From Adlercreutzia agrestimuris (GTDB lineage Bacteria; Actinomycetota; Coriobacteriia; Coriobacteriales; Eggerthellaceae), in NCBI RefSeq assembly GCF_943193125.1, contig NZ_CALPCX010000001.1, forward strand, positions 124,001-188,000: 64,000 nt of DNA, in the 5' to 3' direction. Below are positions 36,075-44,080 of this stretch, one piece after another. Numbering within the stretch: the stretch's first letter is position 1; the number at the start of each line of letters is the position of its first letter. The notes under the pieces were generated by a model. It had not been told where the DNA came from and did not search any database. It saw only the letters and a program-made list of their open reading frames with translations. The translations under genes and the position numbers were made by a program.

Positions 36075-36680
36075 CTACTCTGCTGCCAGAAGTTGACCAA
36101 GAAGCGTAAAGTCCTGTTCAAGAGCAGAACGCTTCTTAGGATCATAGAGCGCTGCTGCAGGATGGTATACCGGCAAAACCTTAAACTTGCCCGTCTGATG
36201 AAGCTGCCCATGCAAATGCGTGATGCCTACATCGGTTTTCAAAATGAATTTTGTAGCAAAGTTGCCAAGCGTCACAATGAACTCTGGGTCAATAGCCCGA
36301 GTTTGCATGCGCAAAAACGGAGCACACAACTGAATTTCTTCAGGCTTGGGATCTCTGTTTGACGGTGGCCTGCACTTTAAAACATTCGCAATAAAAACCT
36401 GCTCGCGCTCAAGATGCGCCAACGCCAACAGCTCTTGTAAGTACTTCCCCGCAGCCCCCACGAAAGGCTTTCCTTGCAAGTCTTCGTTTTTGCCAGGCGC
36501 CTCGCCAATGATCATCACGCGCGCATGAGGGTCTCCGTCCCCAAATACCGTTTGCGTTCGTGCATCTGCAAGCGAACAAGCATGGCAGGCGCAAACCTGC
36601 TTCTCCAGCTCGGTTAAGCTTATTGGTTCATGTTGCACAGCGTCTTCGCCTTTCTTAACCATCGCGTTTCTTGCGATCAC
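36075..36680 (-). CDS. Uracil-DNA glycosylase, family 4 (iron-sulfur)
   Basis: About 201 residues from GTG 36680, or 195 from ATG 36662 (the frame favours neither strongly). Motif A is GEAPGKNEDLQGKPFVG and motif B VYHPAAAL. Cysteines in CACHACSLAD and later in LKCRPPSNRDPKPEEIQLC match the [4Fe-4S] ligands of family 4 enzymes. It removes uracil from DNA to start base-excision repair. It follows alr by 18-36 bases. Confidence 0.92.
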   Translation of the reverse strand: MIARNAMVKKGEDAVQHEPISLTELEKQVCACHACSLADARTQTVFGDGDPHARVMIIGEAPGKNEDLQGKPFVGAAGKYLQELLALAHLEREQVFIANVLKCRPPSNRDPKPEEIQLCAPFLRMQTRAIDPEFIVTLGNFATKFILKTDVGITHLHGQLHQTGKFKVLPVYHPAAALYDPKKRSALEQDFTLLGQLLAAE

Positions 36681-36698
36681 TCAAAGAGTGAATGGTTT

Positions 36699-38123
36699 TT
36701 AAACATACACGCGTGGCAAGCGAGAATTGCCAAACGAAATAGCCATTTCATAGTTGATCGTATCAAGGGTATTCGCCAAATCATCAAGCGTAATAATTGA
36801 CATCCCCTGCCGCCCAACAAGCAACACCTCATCCCCCACCTGAGGGTTCAAACGGCGACGTGAGCCATACGAGCGCATATCAACCTCAAACATACACTGA
36901 TCCATGCAGATATTGCCTACTTGCGCACAACGCTCCCCTTGCAAAATGATATCAGTGCGCCCTGATAGCCCCCTGCAAAATCCATCCGCATACCCTACCG
37001 GAATGGTGCAAATCATGACCGAACCGGGGCTGCGATAGTGCAGACCATAGCTCACGCCTTCGCTCATAGGAACCGCGCGCATATCGGTAATGCGCGCATG
37101 CACGCTCATAGCTGGTTTCAGCTCAATGAGCGGACGCGTGACCCCGGAAGGATGCAAGCCATACATACCTATGCCTAAACGAACCATGTCAAAATGAACG
37201 TCAGAGAAACGCATAGTGGCAGCAGAGTTAGCGGCATGGATAATACCTGGATCAAATCCTGCAAGGCGAAGCGCGTTAATTGCCTCCACAAAACGCTTCA
37301 CCTGAATACCAAAATCCAAGGTCTCAACCTCGTCTGCTGTGGCGAAATGAGTAAACGTTCCCACAAGATCAAGCGCCCGATGAAAGCTCACCTGACTCAT
37401 GAACTCAACAACATCATCAAAACGCACACCTATACGATTCATGCCTGTGTTTACCGCCAAATGGTATGGCGCGCGCAGATGAAACGCATCGGCTGCCTCA
37501 GCGTACGCAATAGCGAACTGCGGATCATACACACTCGGCATAACCTTATATGCCAACAACAGCGGGATTGCTGTCATCGGCGGTTGCGACAAAATCAGTA
37601 TAGGAGCATTAATATAATTCTCGCGAAGCTCAATGGCTTCATCAATGGTTGCAACCGCAAGGTAATCGGCACCCGAGTTGAGCGCCGTCTTCGCGCAACG
37701 CACTGCGCCATGTCCATACGCATCAGATTTTACGACCGCCATAAGGTGCGTCCCCGGCGCCACATTGCGGCGCACTGTTTTAGTGTTATGGCGAATGGCA
37801 TTAAGGTCAATTTCTACCCATGACCAGCGTCGCTCAATCTCGGGAATAGCGGCAAGCTTCTCAGGATCAAACGGTATCACGCCGCGCTCGTCAGGCTTAC
37901 CCCCGTTTGCAGCAAACTGCAAAACAGCACGAGTATCAGGCCGATCATCCGCAACCCAACCCGCAGGCTTATCAGACACCGCCCTGCGCGATTGGCGCGA
38001 AACATCCGATGCAACCGAACGCGAAGCGGCATGAAAATCCATGGCACTCTTGGCCGACTCAAAATCGTTTGGTCGGTTTTTTGAAAAACCCGTAAATCCG
38101 TTTGGAAGATCATTCATTGCCAT
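36699..38123 (-). CDS. alr: Alanine racemase with N-terminal extension
   Basis: A 474-residue PLP enzyme making D-alanine for peptidoglycan. The ATG at 38123 has AAAGG upstream. The PLP lysine is in VVKSDAYGHG (Lys132) and the second catalytic residue, the tyrosine, in GVSYGLHYRS. Usual racemases place the lysine near residue 40, so about 90 residues are extra at the N-terminus. They are polar, rich in S/R/D, and probably disordered. The family core begins at RRWSWVEIDLNAIRHN. It lies between the moeA-mogA pair and the uracil-DNA glycosylase gene. Confidence 0.94.
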   Translation of the reverse strand: MAMNDLPNGFTGFSKNRPNDFESAKSAMDFHAASRSVASDVSRQSRRAVSDKPAGWVADDRPDTRAVLQFAANGGKPDERGVIPFDPEKLAAIPEIERRWSWVEIDLNAIRHNTKTVRRNVAPGTHLMAVVKSDAYGHGAVRCAKTALNSGADYLAVATIDEAIELRENYINAPILILSQPPMTAIPLLLAYKVMPSVYDPQFAIAYAEAADAFHLRAPYHLAVNTGMNRIGVRFDDVVEFMSQVSFHRALDLVGTFTHFATADEVETLDFGIQVKRFVEAINALRLAGFDPGIIHAANSAATMRFSDVHFDMVRLGIGMYGLHPSGVTRPLIELKPAMSVHARITDMRAVPMSEGVSYGLHYRSPGSVMICTIPVGYADGFCRGLSGRTDIILQGERCAQVGNICMDQCMFEVDMRSYGSRRRLNPQVGDEVLLVGRQGMSIITLDDLANTLDTINYEMAISFGNSRLPRVYV

Positions 38124-38181
38124 GACTATTGCCTTTCGCCTTATACTCAGCACATTATTGTACAAGACTTATAGGGTCATA

Positions 38182-38658
38182 CTAGTGGCCAGCGCCACCC
38201 GTCATCTTGATGGCATGCGGTAATACGCCAACAACACCTTCCCAGTTTTCGCGCGCGGCTTTTTCAGATCCGGGTAAGTTAATCACCAAATGCCGACCGC
38301 GCTGCATACATACCGCACGAGAAAGCATGGCATAAGGCGTGATAGTGAGCGAATGCGCGCGCATCCCCTCAGCAATACCAGGCACCATCCGATCGCACAC
38401 ATCCATAGTGGCTTCAGGTGTTACATCGCGAAGAGAAAGACCGCTTCCTCCGCACGTCAAAACCACATCAACATCCAATTGGTCACACGCATACACAATG
38501 GCCTGCGAAATCTCAGTTCGCTCATCTTTCACAACCGAACGATCTACACACGTCCACCCTTCGTGCGCAATAAGCTCTTCAAGTGCACTACCGGCAGTGT
38601 CTTGTGAGATATCACGGGTATCTGAGCACGTGACAATAGCAAAGGTGATAGTTCCCAT
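38182..38658 (-). CDS. mogA: MogA/MoaB family molybdenum cofactor biosynthesis protein
   Basis: A 158-residue protein; the ATG at 38658 overlaps the moeA TAA by one base and has GAGGAGG 10 bases upstream. The family signature TCGGSGLSLRDVTPEA and NLPGSEKAARENW are present. It adenylylates molybdopterin before molybdenum insertion. Coupled to moeA, it shows that the organism makes molybdoenzymes, although none lies in this window. MogA and MoaB cannot be told apart with certainty. Confidence 0.9.
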   Translation of the reverse strand: MGTITFAIVTCSDTRDISQDTAGSALEELIAHEGWTCVDRSVVKDERTEISQAIVYACDQLDVDVVLTCGGSGLSLRDVTPEATMDVCDRMVPGIAEGMRAHSLTITPYAMLSRAVCMQRGRHLVINLPGSEKAARENWEGVVGVLPHAIKMTGGAGH

Positions 38659-39911
38659 TACAAACAAACCTCCTCGGTCACATCAAGCAAAATGCACTCG
38701 ACAACAGATCCCGCACTACGGCCTTCGCCCCCTTCGGGAAGCACTGCCAAGCAGTTACTGCGTTGCAAAACGCCAAACAAGCCCGAACTTTGATTTTTTG
38801 CTGGTGTCACAACATAGCCTTCCTCGTCTCGTGACAACGTGGAGCGCAAAAAGATACGACGCGGATCTTTTTTCTTTGCGTCAGTGGCCAAACGAGCACG
38901 CACCGAAGGGCGTTCATAGATGCTAAACCCTTGCATTTTGCGAAGTGCCGGGCGAACCAACATCTCAAAGCCGACATAAGCAGCAGCGGGGTTACCAGGC
39001 AACCCGAAAACTGGCACGCCATTTACCAGGCCAAACGTTTGAGCTTTACCCGGTCGTATGTTCACTAAGGTCATAAAGAGTTCACCGAGCTGCTCGACAG
39101 TTGGCTTAATGAAATCAAAGTCACCATCTGAAGCACCACCGCTTGTAACGATAAAATCATACGTATGAGTGGCGTTCAAAACTTCTGCTTTTAATGTCTC
39201 AAGATCATCTTTCACGATAGGCAGAATGGAAACCTCTGCACCCGCCGCACGCGCTGAAGCCGCCAGCGCATAGCTGTTGGAATTGCGAATTTTGCCAGGA
39301 CAAGGAACCTCGGTCGGGTCAACCAACTCAGAGCCAATAGCAATGACCGCTACGCGCGGACGACGATACACGGGCACTTCAACAATGCCGCAGCTTGCCA
39401 GAAAACCTACACCAGCACAGTTGATAACCTCACCTTGACGAACAACAACTTCGCCAGCTTTTGTCTCTTCTCCCGCGGCGCGCACATTTGAATTAAGCGC
39501 TGTGGGCGCAGTAAACGAGACAACACTACCAGGCAGCCCATCGCCTTCTACCACGCCAACAATTTCATATTTAACAACTGAGTCTGCATCAGTGGGTAAC
39601 GCAGCGCCGGTCATAATGCGAACACACTCATCATCAGCAATGCAGCCCTCAAACACATCTCCGGCGGCAACTTCAGCAATAACGCGTTTGCATACCGGCG
39701 TCTCAGGCGTTGCATCTGCAAGTTGATCTGCGCGAACCGCAAAACCATCCATAGCAGAATGAGCAAAAGGGGCAATATCTATATCGCTCTTCAAATCTGC
39801 TGCCGCAACGCGTCCAGCAGCATCAAGCACACAAACCGTCTCAGCATCAAGTGTGTGCACCTTTGATAAGACCAAATCACGCGCTTCTTCCAACGCTAAC
39901 ATTTCTGGCAC
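38658..39911 (-). CDS. moeA: Molybdopterin molybdenumtransferase
   Basis: A 417-residue protein from GTG at 39911, chosen because AAAGGGG lies 6 bases upstream (the frame reaches 39929 with TTG). Motifs: APFAHSAMDGFAVRA, RIMTGAALPTDADSVV, SGGASDGDFDFIKP and LPGNPAAAYVGFE, all MoeA. It inserts molybdate into adenylylated molybdopterin. It forms a pair with mogA. Confidence 0.94.
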   Translation of the reverse strand: MPEMLALEEARDLVLSKVHTLDAETVCVLDAAGRVAAADLKSDIDIAPFAHSAMDGFAVRADQLADATPETPVCKRVIAEVAAGDVFEGCIADDECVRIMTGAALPTDADSVVKYEIVGVVEGDGLPGSVVSFTAPTALNSNVRAAGEETKAGEVVVRQGEVINCAGVGFLASCGIVEVPVYRRPRVAVIAIGSELVDPTEVPCPGKIRNSNSYALAASARAAGAEVSILPIVKDDLETLKAEVLNATHTYDFIVTSGGASDGDFDFIKPTVEQLGELFMTLVNIRPGKAQTFGLVNGVPVFGLPGNPAAAYVGFEMLVRPALRKMQGFSIYERPSVRARLATDAKKKDPRRIFLRSTLSRDEEGYVVTPAKNQSSGLFGVLQRSNCLAVLPEGGEGRSAGSVVECILLDVTEEVCL

Positions 39912-39957
39912 GATGACCCCTTTCGCCAACCCTCTCAGCTGGTATATAACAACGAAC

Positions 39958-39982
39958 AGCCGTCTTCAAGACGAAGACGGCT
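39958..39982 (-). promoter_or_regulatory. Perfect hairpin in the moeA leader
   Basis: A 10-bp perfect stem (agccgtcttc, 39958-39967, with gaagacggct, 39973-39982) around aagac lies about 50 bases before the moeA start. No U-run follows on the minus strand. It may be the terminator of the upstream surface-protein gene or a control element in the moeA leader. Confidence 0.45.
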
Positions 39983-40036
39983 GCGTAGGTACAATGAGTG
40001 CGCATGCGTGCGCGATTCATTATTCTCGCGCGGACA

Positions 40037-40042
40037 ATTATA
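40037..40042 (-). promoter_or_regulatory. Putative moeA -10 element
   Basis: On the minus strand GCGCTATAATTG gives a consensus TATAAT about 125 bases before the moeA start; no convincing -35 is visible. Confidence 0.3.
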
Positions 40043-40074
40043 GCGCTTTAAGGATAAATGAAGAGCGTAAACTG

Positions 40075-41181
40075 TTAGGCTTGCATACCACCTGGACCAG
40101 CGCCCCTTTCAAATCCACCGAGGCCACCTCCGCGCATGCCGCCCATGCCGCCTACTTGGGTGGGTGTTGTTGAAGCGGTTACCTCAGTTGCACTACCGCC
40201 TGAGATACTCCCACTTTCAGCAAACCCATACACGTCAGCGCTTTGTGGCGTGCCGCCGATAACAACCGAATAGGTGCCACCTTCGCTCATCTGAGGAGAC
40301 GAGGCTATAACTTGATCAAATGCCTTTTCTGCATTCAGGGACACCAGCACATTTCCTTGCCCATCAACAACCGCAACGTTTTGACCTGCTTGTCCGGAAG
40401 CCATAACGGTTGCAAAGGGCTGTTCGCCACCTGTGAAGGTTTCAGCCATGCCCGCTGAGCCAAGCATCAAAACGCTGCCTCCTGAAACCGTAGCTGACAA
40501 CTCATAATCAAGCGCACTATCTGCTCCCGAATCTGGTCCGTTAACCAAGACGATGCCGCCGTTGATTTCCAAGCTGCCATTACTGTCAACACCGTCACCG
40601 CCGGCATTAATAATTAGCGTACCGCCATTGATTTGCAGCAAACATGCCTCACTTACCTCAGACATGCCGCCCGGGCCGCCACCCATGTCGCCTCGCATGC
40701 CACCACGACCAGCAAACTCGCCGCTCTCTGCTGCTGCGTCCGGTGCGCTGCTTGGCATATCACCGCTCGGAGGTTCAGGGGCGCCTTCAGCACCTCCTGG
40801 CATATCGGCTCCGTTTGGCATATCACCGCTCGGAGGTTCAGGGGCGCCTTCGCTCGCTGCAGCTGCCCCGGAATCTTGTGCGCCTGCCGCTTCGTTGGTC
40901 CCCTCGTCATCGCTGAGGTCTGCAACAGCGGCGTTAAGAGCATCATCGCTTGCGGTGATATTCGACGTACCACCATTGACAATTACCTCTTGTGCTTCAT
41001 AGCCTTCTACGCACGAAATAATCTCAACATTACCCTCGTCAATAACGAGCTTAGTCTCCGCATGAAACGCATCATCACCAGCATCAATACTCAGTTCGCC
41101 GCCTGTAATAACACCTTCCAGGTCACTGTGAATTGCATCATCAGCAGAGATAATATCAACAGATCCTCCTGCTATACGCAC
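40075..41181 (-). CDS. C-terminal part of a secreted carbohydrate-binding-domain protein (interrupted gene)
   Basis: A 368-codon open part downstream of an in-frame TGA, in the same frame as 41242-42123. It continues the same repeat pattern: short beta-strand units with GG and DDA/DDG motifs (IISADDAIHSDLEG, IDAGDDAFHAET, ITASDDALNAA). A low-complexity stretch of A/E/P/G/S/D follows, more glycine-rich units, and a glycine/methionine-rich tail. This fits the carbohydrate-binding domain family formerly DUF4353. A GTG at 41181 could start it, but there is no good ribosome binding site and no signal peptide, so it is probably the rest of the upstream gene. Confidence 0.7.
   Translation of the reverse strand: MRIAGGSVDIISADDAIHSDLEGVITGGELSIDAGDDAFHAETKLVIDEGNVEIISCVEGYEAQEVIVNGGTSNITASDDALNAAVADLSDDEGTNEAAGAQDSGAAAASEGAPEPPSGDMPNGADMPGGAEGAPEPPSGDMPSSAPDAAAESGEFAGRGGMRGDMGGGPGGMSEVSEACLLQINGGTLIINAGGDGVDSNGSLEINGGIVLVNGPDSGADSALDYELSATVSGGSVLMLGSAGMAETFTGGEQPFATVMASGQAGQNVAVVDGQGNVLVSLNAEKAFDQVIASSPQMSEGGTYSVVIGGTPQSADVYGFAESGSISGGSATEVTASTTPTQVGGMGGMRGGGLGGFERGAGPGGMQA
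40752..40851. repeat. 37-bp direct repeat inside the surface-protein gene
   Basis: An identical 37-base unit occurs at 40752-40788 and 40815-40851 (63-base period). It encodes the repeated peptide EGAPEPPSGDMP in the low-complexity linker and is a possible site of slippage or length variation. Confidence 0.75.
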
Positions 41182-41241
41182 ATACGTTTTACCTTGAATG
41201 CCATCATCTTCTGCTTCAATCGTTAAATCTCCGCCGTCAAT

Positions 41242-41244
41242 TCA
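41242..41244 (-). other. In-frame TGA interrupting the surface-protein gene
   Basis: The minus strand reads ...GGA TTT GTG TGA ATT GAC GGC..., with the same frame open for ~290 codons before and ~390 after. Both sides keep the repeat pattern without a frame change. A recent nonsense mutation, a sequencing error or stop-codon readthrough would all look like this. Confidence 0.8.
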
Positions 41245-42123
41245 CACAAATCCTTGCGTGGGCTTTGTATCCTTGTTGGACTTAATGCCGTCGCCACCTG
41301 CAACAAGATCAAAAGTACCATCGGCAATCTTGACGCAATCACGACCACGCAGTGCATCCCCAACTGCTTCTACACGGTAAGTGCCACCGGTAATAACCAG
41401 ATCATCTTTGGTATAGATGCCGTTGTCGTAAGTGCCATCAACGGTAAGCGTGCCGCTTCCATTAAGTGTTAAATCTGCGCGCGCGAAAAGTGCTGCAGAC
41501 GGCTCATCGGAATCCTCCTCAAGCACATACTCAGTGCCGTCAGACAATTCATTAACCGACCCATCCGCCAGCGTAATGAAGCACTTGTCAGCTTGCTTTA
41601 CATAGAGCGCCGGACCACTGTCGTTATGAAGCGTTGCCCCATCAAGCACAATCTGCACTTTTGCATCTTCAGGAGCTTCCACTAAAAGCTGGCCGTTAGT
41701 AAGCTCACCGCTCACCACATAGGTGCCCTCAGCATTGATCGTAATAGCGTTGGCATCTGCTTGAGCACCTTCGCCCTCAACAGTTGCCGAGCTACCAGCA
41801 AGCGCTATGTGTGTTGAGGTTGCATCGTCATACGAAGAGTCCGTATCGCGCTTGGAATAGTCAAGGTCAAGCGCTTGCGCATCAAAAGCAGCTGCCACCT
41901 GCTCAAAGCTGTCATACGTTTGGTCATTCTGGGTTGAAGCGCTTTCGTCTTGCTGATCAACTGGCGCATCTGCAACAGATTCGCCAGCATCTTCAACCTG
42001 AGCCGAAGAGCACCCCGTAAGCACATATCCGCTCATCAAGGCACCCGTCAAAAGTGACGCTACCATCGTTTTTTTCAAACTTGGGACAAACTTGTATCCC
42101 TTTTGTCCATCATTGTGTTTCAT
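41242..42123 (-). CDS. N-terminal part of a secreted carbohydrate-binding-domain lipoprotein (interrupted gene)
   Basis: A 293-residue frame with an N-terminal export signal: basic MKHNDGQKGYKF, a hydrophobic stretch (TMVASLLTGALMSGYVL) and lipobox LTGCSS, so it is a lipoprotein. A polar linker and then parallel-beta repeat units follow (NAITINAEGTYVVSG, LNGSGTLTVDGTYDNGIYTKDD), typical of the carbohydrate-binding domain (former DUF4353). It ends at TGA after PTQGFV, and the following codons continue the domain, so the full protein would be ~682 residues. It ends a three-gene cassette with DUF4956 and VTC-domain genes. Confidence 0.75.
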   Translation of the reverse strand: MKHNDGQKGYKFVPSLKKTMVASLLTGALMSGYVLTGCSSAQVEDAGESVADAPVDQQDESASTQNDQTYDSFEQVAAAFDAQALDLDYSKRDTDSSYDDATSTHIALAGSSATVEGEGAQADANAITINAEGTYVVSGELTNGQLLVEAPEDAKVQIVLDGATLHNDSGPALYVKQADKCFITLADGSVNELSDGTEYVLEEDSDEPSAALFARADLTLNGSGTLTVDGTYDNGIYTKDDLVITGGTYRVEAVGDALRGRDCVKIADGTFDLVAGGDGIKSNKDTKPTQGFV

Positions 42124-42204
42124 GTATCCTCCCTACCATAAGCCCCACTCCCGCAATCTGTGCACACGTACACATCGGCGTTGAGAGGTTCAGGGCATTT
42201 CGCA

Positions 42205-42900
42205 TTACAGTGTTTCGCGTCCAACAACTGGTCTGCCGCACGAAATCTTAAGATTGCCATTCAAGCAGCGCAGTTCATCAATCATCTGCTTTTCGCGACC
42301 AGGCTCTTTCAGGCGAATTGCATATTCAAGCTGGAATAAACTGCCCATGTTGGTTGTGCGAACTTCAACGAGTTCGCTCTCGGCAGCGTAGCGAGCTAAC
42401 ACCTCATCAAAAACACCGTCATATTCAAGATCTTCAGGAATCGTAATCTTGAGTGCCTTTTCAGGTTCCTTTGGTTTACCAAACGGCGAAAGCACATAAG
42501 CCACGTTCACCGCACCCACAATAAGCGTAAAGAGGCAGGCCAAAACCAAAAAGCCCATACCAGTTGCAAGGCCAATTGCCATTGCAAAAAACACGCTTCC
42601 AATGTCTTTGGCGCTTCCCGGAATTGAGCGGAACCTCACAAGATTAAACACGCCCATTACCGCAATACCCGCGCCCAAGTTCCCATTGACCAACATGATG
42701 ACCATCTGCACAATGAGCGGCAAAAGCGCCAGCGTGATAACGAAGTTCTTGGAGTGCGCATGGCGAAACATATAGATGCCCGCAACCGCCGCGCCAAGCA
42801 CAATTGAGGTCAAGCAGCAGAGCAAAAACGACTCAGTAGTAACGCTTGCCACCATAGATTCACTTGCACCATAAATTGATGTGAGAGCTGCATCAAGCAC
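42205..42900 (-). CDS. DUF4956 domain-containing membrane protein
   Basis: A 231-residue protein with about four hydrophobic helices in its first ~140 residues. The conserved segment VMGVFNLVRFRSIPGSAKDI is characteristic of DUF4956, followed by a soluble alpha/beta C-terminal domain. Such proteins are encoded together with VTC-type polyphosphate polymerase domains and surface proteins. The function is not established. Its start overlaps the upstream VTC gene by 8 bases, so they are coupled. Confidence 0.85.
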   Translation of the reverse strand: MLDAALTSIYGASESMVASVTTESFLLCCLTSIVLGAAVAGIYMFRHAHSKNFVITLALLPLIVQMVIMLVNGNLGAGIAVMGVFNLVRFRSIPGSAKDIGSVFFAMAIGLATGMGFLVLACLFTLIVGAVNVAYVLSPFGKPKEPEKALKITIPEDLEYDGVFDEVLARYAAESELVEVRTTNMGSLFQLEYAIRLKEPGREKQMIDELRCLNGNLKISCGRPVVGRETL

Positions 42901-43813
42901 AGCGCTCCTCCTTTCTTACCTGCGCGTTTTTTCTCATCACGCGCGCCTTGCTACTCTTTTTGTATGCTTCGCCATATTTTGAAAAGGACTGTGGGCGAAT
43001 GTCGCATACATCCAGTGCATCAACCAACCAAAGCGGATAAGGGCCTGCCACTTTAATTTCCATCACCACGCGCGTGGGATCCAAAATGGCACAATCTGCA
43101 CCGGGCGAATCAGTACATGCGAACGCATCGCTTTCGCCTGCAAGCGCCAGATCCCGATAGGTTAGGTGCGCATCAAACGTAATGCGCACATTCTCTTGGG
43201 CGGCAAATGCTTCACGAAGCGCAAGCGCGCTGCGCACGCACGATATCAACATGGAGGGTCGCAAAGTGCCCCATCGACCACAGAAAGCATCAATCTCGCG
43301 TGCAATTTGAACGGATCGCGGGGACAACTCGGCTTCAGCCACCGCGTTTACATCAAGCGGAAATGCACTCACAGCTTGCTCGTAGGCATAAACACCCGAC
43401 AAGTAGCGCTGAGCTGCATCACGCGTACATGACACGCGCCTCTTATAGACGATGCCTTTAAACTTCTTTTTCAACTCAACGAATACGACATCGGCGGCAA
43501 CGCGCGGTCCAGCCTGCGCGACCTGCACATCCTGCTCGGTTTGGTTGGCACCCTCCGGCACTTCAGCGTCACTACCTTCTTCATTCCGTTCATACCAACG
43601 CATACGAAGCTTCTCTTTATAAAGCGGCTTATCAAGCGAGCGCTCAATAAGTTCGCGTTGCGGCGTATCAAAATACACACTGTTCACACGCGTTTCGCCA
43701 TATTCATCAAGCGCCATATACGGATCAATGAGCGCACGAAACTGCTGATACTGAGCTTCACTCAGCACATACTTCACTTCTTTTCGCTCAAACACTCCGA
43801 TGTATTCACCCAT
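42893..43813 (-). CDS. VTC-domain (polyphosphate polymerase-like) protein
   Basis: A 306-residue protein from ATG 43813; the frame extends upstream to 43969 but the family begins at VFERKEVKYVLS. The VTC domain is a triphosphate-tunnel fold. Conserved basic/acidic pairs are seen in ERKEVKYVL, VNSVYFDTPQ, KLRMRWY, VFVELKKKFKGIVYKRR and VVMEIKV. Yeast Vtc4 makes polyphosphate from ATP; the bacterial role next to DUF4956 is not proven. Divergent from the two-component system at 44081. Confidence 0.85.
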   Translation of the reverse strand: MGEYIGVFERKEVKYVLSEAQYQQFRALIDPYMALDEYGETRVNSVYFDTPQRELIERSLDKPLYKEKLRMRWYERNEEGSDAEVPEGANQTEQDVQVAQAGPRVAADVVFVELKKKFKGIVYKRRVSCTRDAAQRYLSGVYAYEQAVSAFPLDVNAVAEAELSPRSVQIAREIDAFCGRWGTLRPSMLISCVRSALALREAFAAQENVRITFDAHLTYRDLALAGESDAFACTDSPGADCAILDPTRVVMEIKVAGPYPLWLVDALDVCDIRPQSFSKYGEAYKKSSKARVMRKNAQVRKEERCA

Positions 43814-43916
43814 AATGTGCCAATCTCTTAAAGGTAGGTGCGCTACCAACGTGCTGTATTTCCACTGCAGATATGGAGCGCACCAGCTTACACACGGCAC
43901 CCGTCCCGCTGAAATA

Positions 43917-43946
43917 TTGCAGATGTGAACCGTGCGACGATATACT
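43917..43946 (+). promoter_or_regulatory. Putative sigma70-type promoter upstream of the response regulator
   Basis: TTGCAG (43917-43922) and TATACT (43941-43946) are separated by 18 bases. Transcription would start near 43953, just before a terminator-like hairpin. Confidence 0.5.
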
Positions 43947-43968
43947 AAAAACCAAGCCTGAAATTTCA

Positions 43969-44000
43969 CTGAAAGACACCCCCGTCTTTCAGGTTCTTTT
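43969..44000 (+). terminator. Terminator-like hairpin in the response regulator leader
   Basis: A perfect 9-bp stem (ctgaaagac, 43969-43977, with gtctttcag, 43984-43992) is followed by gttctttt. It lies between a promoter and the response regulator gene with no gene in between, so it may be an attenuator or end a very short RNA. Confidence 0.5.
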
Positions 44001-44080
44001 CAACTTCGCGCGTACAATGAGGATGAGAATGGCAAACCTGTCCCCGTTGAGATCAGGTCATTCCCGATGAAAGGCTTTTT

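Noticed and set aside
40633..41226. Open frame on the plus strand opposite the surface-protein gene
   Set aside because: It is antisense to a repeat-rich coding region, has no ribosome binding site and encodes no recognisable domain.
41242..41244. Selenocysteine at the in-frame TGA
   Set aside because: No selenoprotein family is matched, the residue lies in a structural repeat, and no SECIS-like hairpin was evident just downstream.
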